Shown in pieces: positions 26,291 to 34,169 of a stretch of DNA of 50,969 nt. The translations under genes were made by a program, and so were the position numbers. The stretch spans positions 1 to 50,969 of the forward strand of contig WFNZ01000042.1 of assembly GCA_015488335.1 (NCBI GenBank), in the 5' to 3' direction. The notes under the pieces are model-generated. The model worked only from the letters and a program-made list of their open reading frames with translations, did not search any database and was not told the DNA's origin. Each line of letters opens with the position of its first letter. Positions within the stretch are counted from its first letter, which is position 1. This DNA is from Thermovibrio sp. Its GTDB lineage: Bacteria > Aquificota > Aquificia > Desulfurobacteriales > Desulfurobacteriaceae.

Positions 26291-26316
26291 GGTGAAGGGG
26301 GGAGCTCCCCTTCACC
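26291..26316. terminator. Bidirectional hairpin between rhodanese and dsrE genes
   Basis: GGTGAAGGGG (26291-26300) pairs perfectly with CCCCTTCACC (26307-26316) around GGAGCT; the centre contains the iterated octamer GGAGCTCC. It sits between two convergent genes. The T-tracts on either side are weak (TCTTCT on +), so it may act by stalling or RNA protection as well as termination. Confidence 0.55.
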
Positions 26317-26320
26317 TCTT

Positions 26321-26677
26321 CTAAAAGGTTAGAACTTTATCGCTGTCAAGGATCCACTCAACAAGGTCGTTCATCGTGGCCTTCTCAGCCCCTTCGTAAT
26401 AAGGTTTCCCCTTGTGGATTCCACACCTTGCCATACAGGTTCCGCACACCTTAACGGGAGCTCCCCTTGCAATCAGATCTTTCAGCATTGCAACGAGGTC
26501 TTGGTCGTAGGAAGCCGGCTTAACAGTTTCGTTCCTTGCAAGGTCAACGGCGTCGTTCATCAGGAAGATCCTCACAACTGCTCCCTTTTCAAGGAGCTTT
26601 CCTGCAAGCCTTAAAGCGTTCCAGGTTACGTCCGTTCCGTCGTAGGGCTGCCTGTTGAGGACGAGAAGAACTTTCAT
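26321..26677 (-). CDS. DsrE/DsrF-like sulfur-relay protein
   Basis: 118 residues with the DsrE fold signature: N-terminal MKVLLVLNRQPYDGTDVTWNALRLAGKLLEKGAVVRIFLMNDAVDLA and a cysteine loop VKVCGTCMARCGI that offers candidate persulfide-carrying residues. Such proteins bind and transfer sulfane sulfur, often with rhodanese or TusA; a rhodanese gene is convergent 37 nt away. It lies 13 nt downstream of uvrA with GGGAGG before its ATG, so it is probably transcribed as the tail of the uvrA transcript. Confidence 0.85.
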   Translation of the reverse strand: MKVLLVLNRQPYDGTDVTWNALRLAGKLLEKGAVVRIFLMNDAVDLARNETVKPASYDQDLVAMLKDLIARGAPVKVCGTCMARCGIHKGKPYYEGAEKATMNDLVEWILDSDKVLTF

Positions 26678-26690
26678 TTCAACCTCCCTC

Positions 26691-29504
26691 TTATGTTTTA
26701 AGAACTTCCCTCAGGAATTTACCAGTCCAGGTATCGGTCTTTGCAACATCCTCCGGCGTTCCCGCTGCAACTACCCTTCCTCCCCTCTCTCCACCTTCAG
26801 GGCCGAGGTCAACAATCCAGTCTGCACACTTGATAAAGTCAAGGTTGTGCTCTATCACGATTACCGTGTTTCCCTTGTCAACTAACCTCTGGAGAACCTC
26901 AATAAGCTTCTTAACGTCGTGGATGTGGAGTCCCGTTGTGGGCTCGTCTAATATGTAAACGGTCCTTCCCGTTCCCCTCTTAGAGAGCTCCTTAGCCAGC
27001 TTAACCCTCTGTGCCTCTCCACCTGAGAGTGTTGTTGCAGGCTGTCCCAACTTTATGTAGCCCAGGCCCACGTCGTATAGAGTTTTCAACTTGTTAAAGA
27101 TTTTTGGATGGTTCCTGAAGAACTCCATCGCCTCTTCAACAGTCATTTCAAGAACGTCGTAGATGTTTTTCCCTTTGTAGGTAATTTCCAGAGTTTCCCT
27201 GTTGAATCGTTTTCCGCCGCAGACGTCACAGGTTACGTAAACGTCTGGTAGAAAGTGCATCTCAATCTTCACAACTCCGTCTCCCTTGCAGGCCTCACAC
27301 CTTCCGCCTGGAACGTTAAAGGAGAACCTTCCCTTCTTATACCCCCTTGCCCTTGCCTCTGGCGTTGCTGCAAAGAGCTCCCTTATGGGAGTAAAAACGT
27401 CAACGTAGGTGGCCGGGTTAGACCTTGGAGTCCTCCCAATTGGAGACTGGTCAACCCGAACAACCTTATCTATGTGCTCAAGTCCTTCAATCCTTTCATG
27501 TTTCCCTGGAATTACCTTACTTCCGTAAATCTCCTTTGCCAGCGCTTTGTAGAGTATCTCGTTAACGAGCGTTGACTTACCTGAACCTGAAACCCCCGTT
27601 ACACAGACAAAGAGCCCTAAGGGAAACTCAACCGTTATGTTCTTCAGGTTGTGCTCAGCTGCCCCTACTACTCTCAGCCACTTACCCGTTGGTTTCCTCC
27701 TCTCCTTCGGAGTCTCTATCTTCAGCTTCCCTGATAGGTATTTACCGGTGAGGGAATTTGGATTTTCTTTTATCTCTTCAGGAGTTCCCGTTGCAACAAC
27801 CTCTCCCCCGTGAACCCCCGCTCCAGGGCCCATGTCAACAACGAAATCGGCGCTCTCTATGGTTTCAATGTCGTGCTCAACAACGATTACGGTATTCCCA
27901 AGGTCTCTCAGGCTCTTTAAGGTTTCAATCAGCCTTCTGTTGTCCCTCTGGTGGAGCCCTATGCTCGGCTCATCTAGAACGTATAGAACGCCTGAAAGCC
28001 TTGAGCCTATTTGTGTTGCGAGCCTTATCCTCTGAGATTCTCCCCCTGAAAGGGTTGAAGTTCTCCTGTCTAAGGTCAGGTAGTCAAGGCCTACGTCTAA
28101 AAGGAACTTGAGTCTGTTCTTTATCTCCTTTAAAACCCTCTCGGCTATTGCAGCCTTCTGTCCTTTAAACTCCAGCTCCTCAAAGAACCTGTAACATTCT
28201 TCAACAGTCATAGATTCAACTTCTGCAATGTTCTTCCCTCCAACCCTTACAGAGAGGGCTTCACTGTTAAGCCTCTTTCCGCCGCAAGCTTTACACTCAA
28301 CTTCCCTTAAGTAGGGCTCAATCAGCTCTTTGACGTATTCAGACTCACTCTCGTGGTATCGCCTCTCAAGGTGTCTGATTATTCCCTCAAAGTAGTAGGG
28401 CCTGTAGTTCCCGCGGCTGTAAGGAACTGTGTTGTATACCCTTACAGGCTGTTTCTCTGAGTAGAAGAGGAAGTTGAATTCTTCCTGTCTCAGCTCTTTA
28501 ACAGGAGTGTAGGGAGAAATTCCAAGCTCCTCGCACCCGGTTTCTATCAGGTCAATCAGATACTCAAACTTTGCCCTGTTTACAAGCTCAACAGATTCAA
28601 CTACTGGGGCTTCAAAGTCTAAAAGGAGCTCCGGGTCTATCGCCAGCCTGAATCCGAGCCCTCCACACTCTGGACACGCCCCAAGTGGACTGTTAAATGA
28701 AAAGAGCCTTGGAGAAATCTCCTTGTAGCTGAAACCGCAGATGGGGCAGGAGCCCTTTGTTGAGTAGGTTTCTTCTTTCTTTGTTTCATAGTCCTGAACA
28801 ACAACTAAACCGTCTGAGAGCTTTACTGCTATCTCAACAGAGTCTGCAATCCTCGTCTTTGACTTTTCTGAAACCTTCAGCCTGTCAACAATTACCTCAA
28901 CTGTGTGCTTAACCTTTTTCTCCAGTTTAAGGTTTAAAACCTCCTCTGCTCTATACTCTTTTCCGTCTATCCTGAAACGTCTGAATCCCTGCTTTATCAG
29001 TTTCTCAAGGAGCTCCCTGTGCTCTCCCTTCCTCTCCCTTACAACCGGGGAGATGATAATTACACGTTTACCTTCAAGCTTTAAAATCCTGTCAACAATT
29101 TCCTGAACAGTTTGGGGCTCAATCGGGACGTTACAAGTCGGACAGTATGGAGTTCCAGCCCTTGCAAAGAGAAGCCTCAGGTAGTCGTGTATCTCCGTTG
29201 TCGTTCCAACCGTTGACCTGGGGTTTTTAGAGACGGTCTTTTGCTCAATTGATATTGCCGGAGAGAGTCCCTCAATCAGGTCAACGTCTGGCTTCTCCAT
29301 AAGCTGGAGGAACTGCCTTGCGTAGGCAGACAAACTTTCAACGTATCTCCTCTGCCCTTCGGCGTAGAGGGTGTCAAAGGCCAAAGAGGACTTTCCGGAA
29401 CCGGAAACGCCCGTTATTACGACGAGTCTGTTCTTCGGTATCTCAAGGTCAACGTTTTTCAGGTTGTGCTGCCTTGCTCCCTTTATAACGATTCTGTCCT
29501 TCAT
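26691..29504 (-). CDS. uvrA: Excinuclease ABC subunit A
   Basis: ATP-binding damage-recognition subunit of nucleotide excision repair. It has two ABC modules: Walker A GVSGSGKS at residues 32-39 and GVSGSGKST in the second half, each with an LSGGE signature ([14 protein letters not shown] and [14 protein letters not shown]) and a Walker B LDEP. Zinc-finger cysteine pairs are visible ([10 protein letters not shown]...[14 protein letters not shown]...CDVCGG). The 937-aa length is normal. The ribosome-binding site AAGGAG is part of a GGAGCTCC octamer directly abutting the ATG. A dsrE-like gene follows on the same strand. Mfd, the transcription-repair coupling factor that recruits UvrA, is also encoded in this window. 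Confidence 0.98.
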   Translation of the reverse strand: MKDRIVIKGARQHNLKNVDLEIPKNRLVVITGVSGSGKSSLAFDTLYAEGQRRYVESLSAYARQFLQLMEKPDVDLIEGLSPAISIEQKTVSKNPRSTVGTTTEIHDYLRLLFARAGTPYCPTCNVPIEPQTVQEIVDRILKLEGKRVIIISPVVRERKGEHRELLEKLIKQGFRRFRIDGKEYRAEEVLNLKLEKKVKHTVEVIVDRLKVSEKSKTRIADSVEIAVKLSDGLVVVQDYETKKEETYSTKGSCPICGFSYKEISPRLFSFNSPLGACPECGGLGFRLAIDPELLLDFEAPVVESVELVNRAKFEYLIDLIETGCEELGISPYTPVKELRQEEFNFLFYSEKQPVRVYNTVPYSRGNYRPYYFEGIIRHLERRYHESESEYVKELIEPYLREVECKACGGKRLNSEALSVRVGGKNIAEVESMTVEECYRFFEELEFKGQKAAIAERVLKEIKNRLKFLLDVGLDYLTLDRRTSTLSGGESQRIRLATQIGSRLSGVLYVLDEPSIGLHQRDNRRLIETLKSLRDLGNTVIVVEHDIETIESADFVVDMGPGAGVHGGEVVATGTPEEIKENPNSLTGKYLSGKLKIETPKERRKPTGKWLRVVGAAEHNLKNITVEFPLGLFVCVTGVSGSGKSTLVNEILYKALAKEIYGSKVIPGKHERIEGLEHIDKVVRVDQSPIGRTPRSNPATYVDVFTPIRELFAATPEARARGYKKGRFSFNVPGGRCEACKGDGVVKIEMHFLPDVYVTCDVCGGKRFNRETLEITYKGKNIYDVLEMTVEEAMEFFRNHPKIFNKLKTLYDVGLGYIKLGQPATTLSGGEAQRVKLAKELSKRGTGRTVYILDEPTTGLHIHDVKKLIEVLQRLVDKGNTVIVIEHNLDFIKCADWIVDLGPEGGERGGRVVAAGTPEDVAKTDTWTGKFLREVLKT

Positions 29505-29578
29505 GGAGCTCCTTCAAAAGAGTGTTCGTTAAAAAATTAGCCCTGAGAAACTGTTTGTGTGAAATAAGAGCCCAACAT

Positions 29579-29599
29579 TTCCAATTCTATCTATTGGAA
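29579..29599. promoter_or_regulatory. 7-bp inverted repeat upstream of the peroxiredoxin gene
   Basis: TTCCAAT (29579-29585) and ATTGGAA (29593-29599) form a perfect dyad with a 7-nt spacer in the 199-bp region between divergent uvrA and the peroxiredoxin gene. It could be a regulator site for either gene or part of a promoter; the rest of this region is AT-rich with several TATAGA-like hexamers but no clear sigma70 pair. Confidence 0.35.
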
Positions 29600-29652
29600 T
29601 TTTCTATAGAATGCTCCTGCAATATAGATTTTATTGCCTTGAATTTTTAATT

Positions 29653-29671
29653 GCTAATTATTATCATTAAC
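29653..29671. promoter_or_regulatory. Fur/PerR-type box
   Basis: Read on the minus strand, the 19 bases GTTAATGATAATAATTAGC match the E. coli Fur consensus GATAATGATAATCATTATC at 16 of 19 positions. The box lies 33 nt upstream of the peroxiredoxin ATG, where a bound repressor would block initiation. PerR, the peroxide-sensing Fur paralogue, binds similar AT-rich dyads, and either protein would make biological sense here. Confidence 0.55.
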
Positions 29672-29703
29672 ACAGAACAAATTACTGAAAAAAGGAGGAG
29701 ACG

Positions 29704-30306
29704 ATGGCACTCGTCGGACAGAAAGCCCCAGATTTCTGCCTCAACGCTTACGACCCGGTCAAGAAGACCTACACAGAGGTTAAACTCTCTGACTACGCAG
29801 GAAAGTTCTTGGTTCTCTGCTTCTACCCTGCAGACTTCACATTTGTCTGCCCAACTGAAATTGCTGCTGTAAACGCAAAAATTGACGAGATCAGAGAGCT
29901 TGGAGCAGACGTTCTCGCAGTATCTACAGATACACACTTCAGCCACCAGATCTTTTGCGAAACTGAACCTCTCCTCAAAGACCTCAAGTTCCCTCTTGGT
30001 GCAGACCCAACGGGCGAAACTGCAAGGGCTTACGGCGTTTACATTGAGGAAGCTGGTCTTGCAAGAAGGGGTAGGTTCATCATCAACCCCGACGGCGTTA
30101 TCGTAGCTGAGGAAGTTCTCAACCCACCTGTTGGTAGGAACGTTAACGAGCTTCTCCGCCAGCTTGCTGCCTGGAAGTACGTTTACGAGCATCCAGACGA
30201 GGTTTGCCCTGCAAACTGGAGGCCCGGCAAGAAAACACTCAAGCCCGGTCCAGACATCGCAGGAAAGGTTGGAACTGTTATCACAATAGACGAAATCCTA
30301 TCCTAA
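29704..30306 (+). CDS. 2-Cys peroxiredoxin (AhpC/Prx1 group)
   Basis: Reduces hydrogen peroxide and organic hydroperoxides in the cytoplasm. The peroxidatic cysteine C49 is in FYPADFTFVCPTE, and the resolving cysteine C168 is in EVCPANWRPG, the typical 2-Cys arrangement. Length 200 aa. AAAAAAGGAGGAG precedes ATG 29704. A near-consensus Fur/PerR-type box lies 33 nt upstream and a strong terminator follows, so this is a single-gene, probably iron- or peroxide-regulated unit. No AhpF flavoprotein gene is adjacent. The opposite strand is also open for a long stretch but has no signal of being a gene. Confidence 0.96.
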   Translation: MALVGQKAPDFCLNAYDPVKKTYTEVKLSDYAGKFLVLCFYPADFTFVCPTEIAAVNAKIDEIRELGADVLAVSTDTHFSHQIFCETEPLLKDLKFPLGADPTGETARAYGVYIEEAGLARRGRFIINPDGVIVAEEVLNPPVGRNVNELLRQLAAWKYVYEHPDEVCPANWRPGKKTLKPGPDIAGKVGTVITIDEILS

Positions 30307-30311
30307 CAAAC

Positions 30312-30340
30312 AAAAAAGGGGGCTTTAAGCCCCCCTTTCT
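30312..30340. terminator. Bidirectional Rho-independent terminator (peroxiredoxin / pstS)
   Basis: GGGGGC and GCCCCC (within 30318-30334) form a tight GC stem closing TTTAA. On the minus strand the stem is followed by TTTTTT, and on the plus strand by CTTTCT. It separates two convergent genes and fits termination in both directions, strongest for pstS. Confidence 0.8.
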
Positions 30341-30359
30341 ATCCTTCCACTTAAAGCTT

Positions 30360-31427
30360 TTATTTCAGAACAACGTTCTTCCAGTACTCCCTTACCATCT
30401 CCTTTGTAGACTCTGGAAGCGGAACGTATCCAAGTTTTAAAGCTATCCGATCTCCGTTTTTAAATGACCAGTCAAAGAAGTCTATAACCAGTTTGTTCCT
30501 TTTTTTCTTTTCTCTTGGAAGGAGAATCATGCTTGCAGCGGTTAGAGGCCAGCTGTCTTTACCGGGCTGGAGGAGAAGGTTCCCGGGAAGGTAGAAGTGG
30601 CTTTCAGGTTTCCAACTTGCGTGGGATGCCGCAGCTTTAAAAGACTCCTCTGTTGGCTTAACGAAGTTTCCATCTTTAGACTGGAGCTGAGCAGCTGAGA
30701 GGTTGTTCTGGAGCTTGTAGGCATACTCAACGTAGCCGATGGCTCCCGGGGTCTGTTTGACGTAGTTTGTTACGCCTGCGTTCCCTTTTGCTCCAATTCC
30801 TGTAGGCCATTCAACAACCTTTCCGTAGCCCACCTTCTCTTTCCACTCAGGGCACACCTGACTGAGCCAGTACGTGAAGTTCCATGTTGTTCCGGAACCT
30901 TCCGCCCTGTGGATAACTGTTATCCTCTGATGTGGGAGCTTCACGTTGGGGTTATCGTTTTTGATTTCAGGGTTGTCCCAGTATTTAACTTTTCCCATGA
31001 AGATGTCGCATACGTCTCTGTTAGAGAGTTTAAGCTCTGCATCTCCCACTCCGGGAAGGTTGTAAACCACAACAATTGAACCGATTATTGCAGGAAACTG
31101 GTAGAGTCTTCTCTTGTCAAGCTCCTGTGGGGAGAGCATCTTGTCTGAGCCGCCAAAATCAACAACCCTCTCTGTAACCTGTCTGATTCCACCGCCGGAG
31201 CCTATTCCCTGGTAGTTAACCTTAATTCCCGTGGCTTTTTCGTACTCTTTTGCCCAGTTAACGTAAACTGGGTATGGGAACGTTGCTCCTGCTCCGTTGA
31301 TTACGATTTTGCTCTCTTTTTTGGGAGCTCCCTTCTCCGCTCCCTGCTGAGCTTTATTCTCTCCTCCACCAAAGCACCCAAAGAGAAGGACGGCTGAAGA
31401 GAGTGATATTGCCATTAACTTTCTCAT
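30360..31427 (-). CDS. pstS: Phosphate ABC transporter substrate-binding lipoprotein
   Basis: Lipoprotein signal MRKLMAISLSSAVLLFGC with lipobox LFGC, then a linker rich in G/K/E and the PstS fold beginning IVINGAGATFPYPVYVNWAKEYEK. Phosphate-binding elements include GATFP, IGSGGGIRQV, VVDFGGSD and HRAEGSGTTWNFTYWLS. It delivers phosphate to the PstCAB permease, whose genes are not in this window. It follows the porin gene by about 55 nt on the same strand, and a two-repeat Pho box lies upstream of that porin, which suggests joint induction in phosphate starvation. Confidence 0.95.
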   Translation of the reverse strand: MRKLMAISLSSAVLLFGCFGGGENKAQQGAEKGAPKKESKIVINGAGATFPYPVYVNWAKEYEKATGIKVNYQGIGSGGGIRQVTERVVDFGGSDKMLSPQELDKRRLYQFPAIIGSIVVVYNLPGVGDAELKLSNRDVCDIFMGKVKYWDNPEIKNDNPNVKLPHQRITVIHRAEGSGTTWNFTYWLSQVCPEWKEKVGYGKVVEWPTGIGAKGNAGVTNYVKQTPGAIGYVEYAYKLQNNLSAAQLQSKDGNFVKPTEESFKAAASHASWKPESHFYLPGNLLLQPGKDSWPLTAASMILLPREKKKRNKLVIDFFDWSFKNGDRIALKLGYVPLPESTKEMVREYWKNVVLK

Positions 31428-31481
31428 CTTCTTCCTCCTGCGTTTTTATTAAGTAGTATATAAAAGGGAGGGGAGGTCCCC

Positions 31482-32630
31482 CTACCATTTAACTTGAGCT
31501 ACTCCCATAAGTGTGTTCTTGTCTTTCCCTGCGTCGTCTAAAAGCCTGTCGTTAGCCAGCGTGAACCTTACATGTTTGCTGTAGTCCCACCATCCACCGT
31601 AAACGAAGTGATCCCTCTCGTCGTTTGATTTGTCGTCGTTAGGATCCCAGTGGTCGTATCTTCCAAAGAGGCCTAAAGCGTAGCCTGTAAACGGTTTGAG
31701 CTTGAGGTCTGCGTTAATAGAGTAACCCTTCTGATCAATGTCAGATGAGTTGTAGTAGTCGTCTTTATCCCAGATATACTGGGCTGCAACTAAGATGTAT
31801 GGGTTGTTGTAAACGGCGTGGATCTGGTAAACGTGCCTGTCCATATCTTTGTTTTTAAGGTCAAACATGTGGGCCGTATGGCCAGAGAGGGTGAACCCGT
31901 CAAATAGGTTAAGTGAGAGCCTTGCTTCTATAGACTTTCCGAAGTGGTCGCTGTTTTCTGTTCCGTGGTAGCCCTCTCCGTTGAAAATTCCAAATTCCCA
32001 GGAAGCTATGCCGTATTTTCCTTTAAAGTTTGCTCCGAGGTCTGCAGAGTTTAAAAGTCCTGCTCCTTCGTGGTTCTCAATGAGAGTCTCTTCAACGTCC
32101 CTGTGGAGCCATCCGTGGTGCTCTTCCCAGTCTATCCAAGGTCTATGGGCAAGACCCAACTCAACTCCAGTGTAAGGAAGTACATCGTGGAAGTAAATGT
32201 AGGCGTACTTGAGCCTTGCAACGTAGGAGCCGTCCATGTTGCCGCCGGAATTTTCTTCCTGTTTAACGTCTAAAGTTGTTCTGAAGTAATCTTTGTCGTT
32301 AAAGTAACCGCGGAGTTCAACGTAGTTCCTTGTGATTTTGAAGGCGTTGTTGTGGTTGGGATTTTTCATATCCACATCGTAGTGTATGTAAGCAGTTCCT
32401 CCTATCTTTATCTTTCTGTTCTTTGTGGCTACAGGGGTGGAACTCCTTGATGGGATTTTAATCTCAACAGGCTTTCTTCCCGGGCCGGGTGTAAGGTAGA
32501 GCCTTCCTTCACTGTCTACGTAAAGGTGGTTTACAGGTGTTCCGTTGATGAGAATGGTATCTGCCTTTGCTGTCGCCGTAATACTGAGGGCAACAACGGC
32601 AGCACACGATAAAAGCTTTCTTAATTTCAT
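31482..32630 (-). CDS. Outer-membrane porin, probably phosphate-selective type
   Basis: 382 residues with a Sec signal peptide (MKLRKLLSCAAVVALSITATAKA). A short N-terminal region containing a basic/proline-rich stretch precedes the barrel. Alternating beta strands typical of a 16-strand porin follow, rich in aromatic/Asp pairs (KITRNYVELRGYF, DYFRTTLDVKQEE, YKYAY-like ARLKYAYIYFHD). The chain ends in MGVAQVKW, an aromatic C-terminal residue as recognised by the BAM machinery. It is upstream of pstS and has a Pho box (32671-32692) before its start, so an OprP/OprO-like role in phosphate uptake is likely. The ion specificity cannot be read from sequence. Confidence 0.8.
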   Translation of the reverse strand: MKLRKLLSCAAVVALSITATAKADTILINGTPVNHLYVDSEGRLYLTPGPGRKPVEIKIPSRSSTPVATKNRKIKIGGTAYIHYDVDMKNPNHNNAFKITRNYVELRGYFNDKDYFRTTLDVKQEENSGGNMDGSYVARLKYAYIYFHDVLPYTGVELGLAHRPWIDWEEHHGWLHRDVEETLIENHEGAGLLNSADLGANFKGKYGIASWEFGIFNGEGYHGTENSDHFGKSIEARLSLNLFDGFTLSGHTAHMFDLKNKDMDRHVYQIHAVYNNPYILVAAQYIWDKDDYYNSSDIDQKGYSINADLKLKPFTGYALGLFGRYDHWDPNDDKSNDERDHFVYGGWWDYSKHVRFTLANDRLLDDAGKDKNTLMGVAQVKW

Positions 32631-32670
32631 CCTTTTTACCTCCCAACGTGTTTGAAGAAAGTTTAGTTTG

Positions 32671-32692
32671 AAAAGTGTTAAGAAAGTGTTAA
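32671..32692 (-). promoter_or_regulatory. Pho box: two 11-nt direct repeats
   Basis: On the minus strand TTAACACTTTC (32692-32682) is followed at once by TTAACACTTTT (32681-32671), and a weaker third unit CAAACTAAACT continues. TTAACA repeated every 11 nt is the binding pattern of PhoP/PhoB-type regulators. It lies 41-62 nt upstream of the porin ATG, in the correct position for activation. Confidence 0.65.
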
Positions 32693-32696
32693 ACTA

Positions 32697-33206
32697 ATGG
32701 AAAATTTTGGGGTATTAGCCTTGAGGAATCTAATTTTCCTTGTGGTGCTTTTCTTCTTTTCCTGTGCCTATACCCTTACTATTCCGGAATCTGAGCTGAA
32801 TAAGAGGTTGCAGGAAAGTTTCCCCGTTAAAAAGGAGATCTACTTTAGTAAGATTGTTCTTGATAATCCAAAGTTGAAACTGATAGGTAGAAACGAAGGG
32901 GAAGTTGTCTTTGATTTAGACATTGTTCCACCTATAGGCAGGGAGATTAAGGGAAAGGTTGATGCCGTTGGCAGTTTTAAGTTTGACCCGAAAACGAAGA
33001 CACTTTACCTTGTAGACCTTGAAACTAAGAGGATTATCCTTAATGGTAAAACGTTTTTGACAAAGGATACGGGAGAGCTCCTCTCCCTCTTTTTTAAGAG
33101 CGTTCTCAGTAAAATACCCGTTTATCGGTTTGAGGGACAGAAGGCGAAACTGATAAAGAATATTGAAATAGAGAAGGGAAAGGTTGTTGTTAAGATAGGG
33201 GTTTAA
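32697..33206 (+). CDS. DUF1439/YceB-like envelope protein, possibly a lipoprotein
   Basis: 169 residues with an N-terminal hydrophobic segment (RNLIFLVVLFFFSC) and a mature domain TIPESELNKRLQESFPVKKEIYFSKIVLDNPKLKLIGRNE. This is the pattern of DUF1439 lipid-binding-like lipoproteins (YceB family). If the FFFSC motif is a lipobox it is a lipoprotein. The ATG at 32697 lacks a clear ribosome-binding site; an in-frame TTG at 32721 gives a tighter signal peptide and is a good alternative. The gene is divergent from the porin, separated by the Pho box region. Its end overlaps the convergent membrane-protein gene by 17 nt. Confidence 0.7.
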   Translation: MENFGVLALRNLIFLVVLFFFSCAYTLTIPESELNKRLQESFPVKKEIYFSKIVLDNPKLKLIGRNEGEVVFDLDIVPPIGREIKGKVDAVGSFKFDPKTKTLYLVDLETKRIILNGKTFLTKDTGELLSLFFKSVLSKIPVYRFEGQKAKLIKNIEIEKGKVVVKIGV

Positions 33207-33477
33207 CCGATTCTGAAAGGAAGTACAGGGTGGATGTTACTACGAGAAGAGCTCCTATCTGAACATAATGGACTTTTAACTGGAACCATCCTGTAAACAG
33301 TAGGAAGAATCCAGCTATTCCAGAAAGCGCAAACAGTAATTTTGAAGTTGACTCTCCTAATTCTTCCTCAAGAAAGTTGAAAAATCCAAAGATAACAGAC
33401 AGAATAAGAGAAAGAACAAAGAAAAAGAGTATAAGAAAAAAGAGAACAACAAAACCCATAAGGAGTAATTTGATCAT
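33190..33477 (-). CDS. Small membrane protein (95 aa)
   Basis: Hydrophobic protein with two to three predicted membrane helices (about 5-30, 48-64, 70-88) separated by an acidic loop FNFLEEELGEST. No family recognised. It overlaps the end of the ankyrin gene by 4 nt (ATGA) on the same strand, so it is the last gene of the accD-mfd-ankyrin run, and overlaps the convergent gene by 17 nt. Function unknown. Confidence 0.65.
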   Translation of the reverse strand: MIKLLLMGFVVLFFLILFFFVLSLILSVIFGFFNFLEEELGESTSKLLFALSGIAGFFLLFTGWFQLKVHYVQIGALLVVTSTLYFLSESVKPLS

Positions 33478-34169
33478 TTAATATTCTTTTCCTTTTTACC
33501 TAAGAAATTTGCTATTAACCTTGAAACAGGGAAGTTTTTGGTTTCGTTAGCAAGATCTAACGGCGTTTTCCCTCTGCTGTTTTTTATTGTTGGGTCTGCA
33601 CCGTTTTCAAGGAGAACTTTTGCAACCTGAGCTGTTCCCGGAGTTGTTCCACAGTAGTGGAGCGGGGTATTCCCGTAGTTGTCTTTTGCGTTAACGTTGG
33701 CTCCGTGCTTTATGAGGAGTTCCGCCATTTTAGGTCTGTTGTAGATAGCTGTAAGGTGAAGGGGAGTATACCCGTATTTGTCTTTTGCGTTAACGTTGGC
33801 TCCGTGCTCTATCAGTAGCTTTGCAACACCGTAGCTTCCCCTGACCACAGCTTCGTGAAGTGGGGTGAATCCAAAGTAATCTTTAGTGTTAACGTTTGCT
33901 CCGTGCTCTATGAGGAACTTTGCAAATTCGGTGTTGTTGGCATCAACGGCGTAGTAGAGGGGAGTCTGGTCAAACTTGTTCCTGAAGTCAACCGGCACCT
34001 TTCCCGAGGAGATGAGCTCTTCTGCCTTTTTGAAGTTGTTGCTCCTTAAAGAGAGGAAGAACTCCCTTTCCGTTTTCCTATCAATTTGTATGGTCTGTTG
34101 ACCGGCAAAACTGTTAACGGTTGGTGTGGTTAGAAGCAGGGTCAGTGTTAGTATCGCTGTTTTCCTCAT
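33474..34169 (-). CDS. Secreted ankyrin-repeat protein
   Basis: Sec signal peptide MRKTAILTLTLLLTTPTVNSFA followed by four to five ankyrin repeats with the classic G-x-TPLH...A...G...(A/V)..LL..GA(N/D)(V/P) pattern (FDQTPLYYAV, FGFTPLHEAV, YGYTPLHLTA, YGNTPLHYCG, RGKTPLDLA). A short lysine-rich tail follows. A periplasmic ankyrin protein probably mediates protein-protein contacts; the partner is unknown. Its first 56 nt overlap the 3' end of mfd in another frame; GGAGAG before ATG 34169 supports the start. Bacterial periplasmic ankyrin proteins are sometimes linked to oxidative-stress defence, but nothing here shows that. Confidence 0.88.
   Translation of the reverse strand: MRKTAILTLTLLLTTPTVNSFAGQQTIQIDRKTEREFFLSLRSNNFKKAEELISSGKVPVDFRNKFDQTPLYYAVDANNTEFAKFLIEHGANVNTKDYFGFTPLHEAVVRGSYGVAKLLIEHGANVNAKDKYGYTPLHLTAIYNRPKMAELLIKHGANVNAKDNYGNTPLHYCGTTPGTAQVAKVLLENGADPTIKNSRGKTPLDLANETKNFPVSRLIANFLGKKEKNIK

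Noticed and set aside
29647-30192. Long open frame (181 codons) on the minus strand opposite the peroxiredoxin gene
   Set aside because: It is antisense to a highly conserved, strongly codon-biased gene, has no ribosome-binding site or family resemblance, and such mirror frames are expected opposite biased genes.
31472-31490. GC-rich hairpin at the porin stop as a terminator before pstS
   Set aside because: The stem is short (four G-C pairs) and overlaps the stop codon; at best an attenuator, too weak to list.
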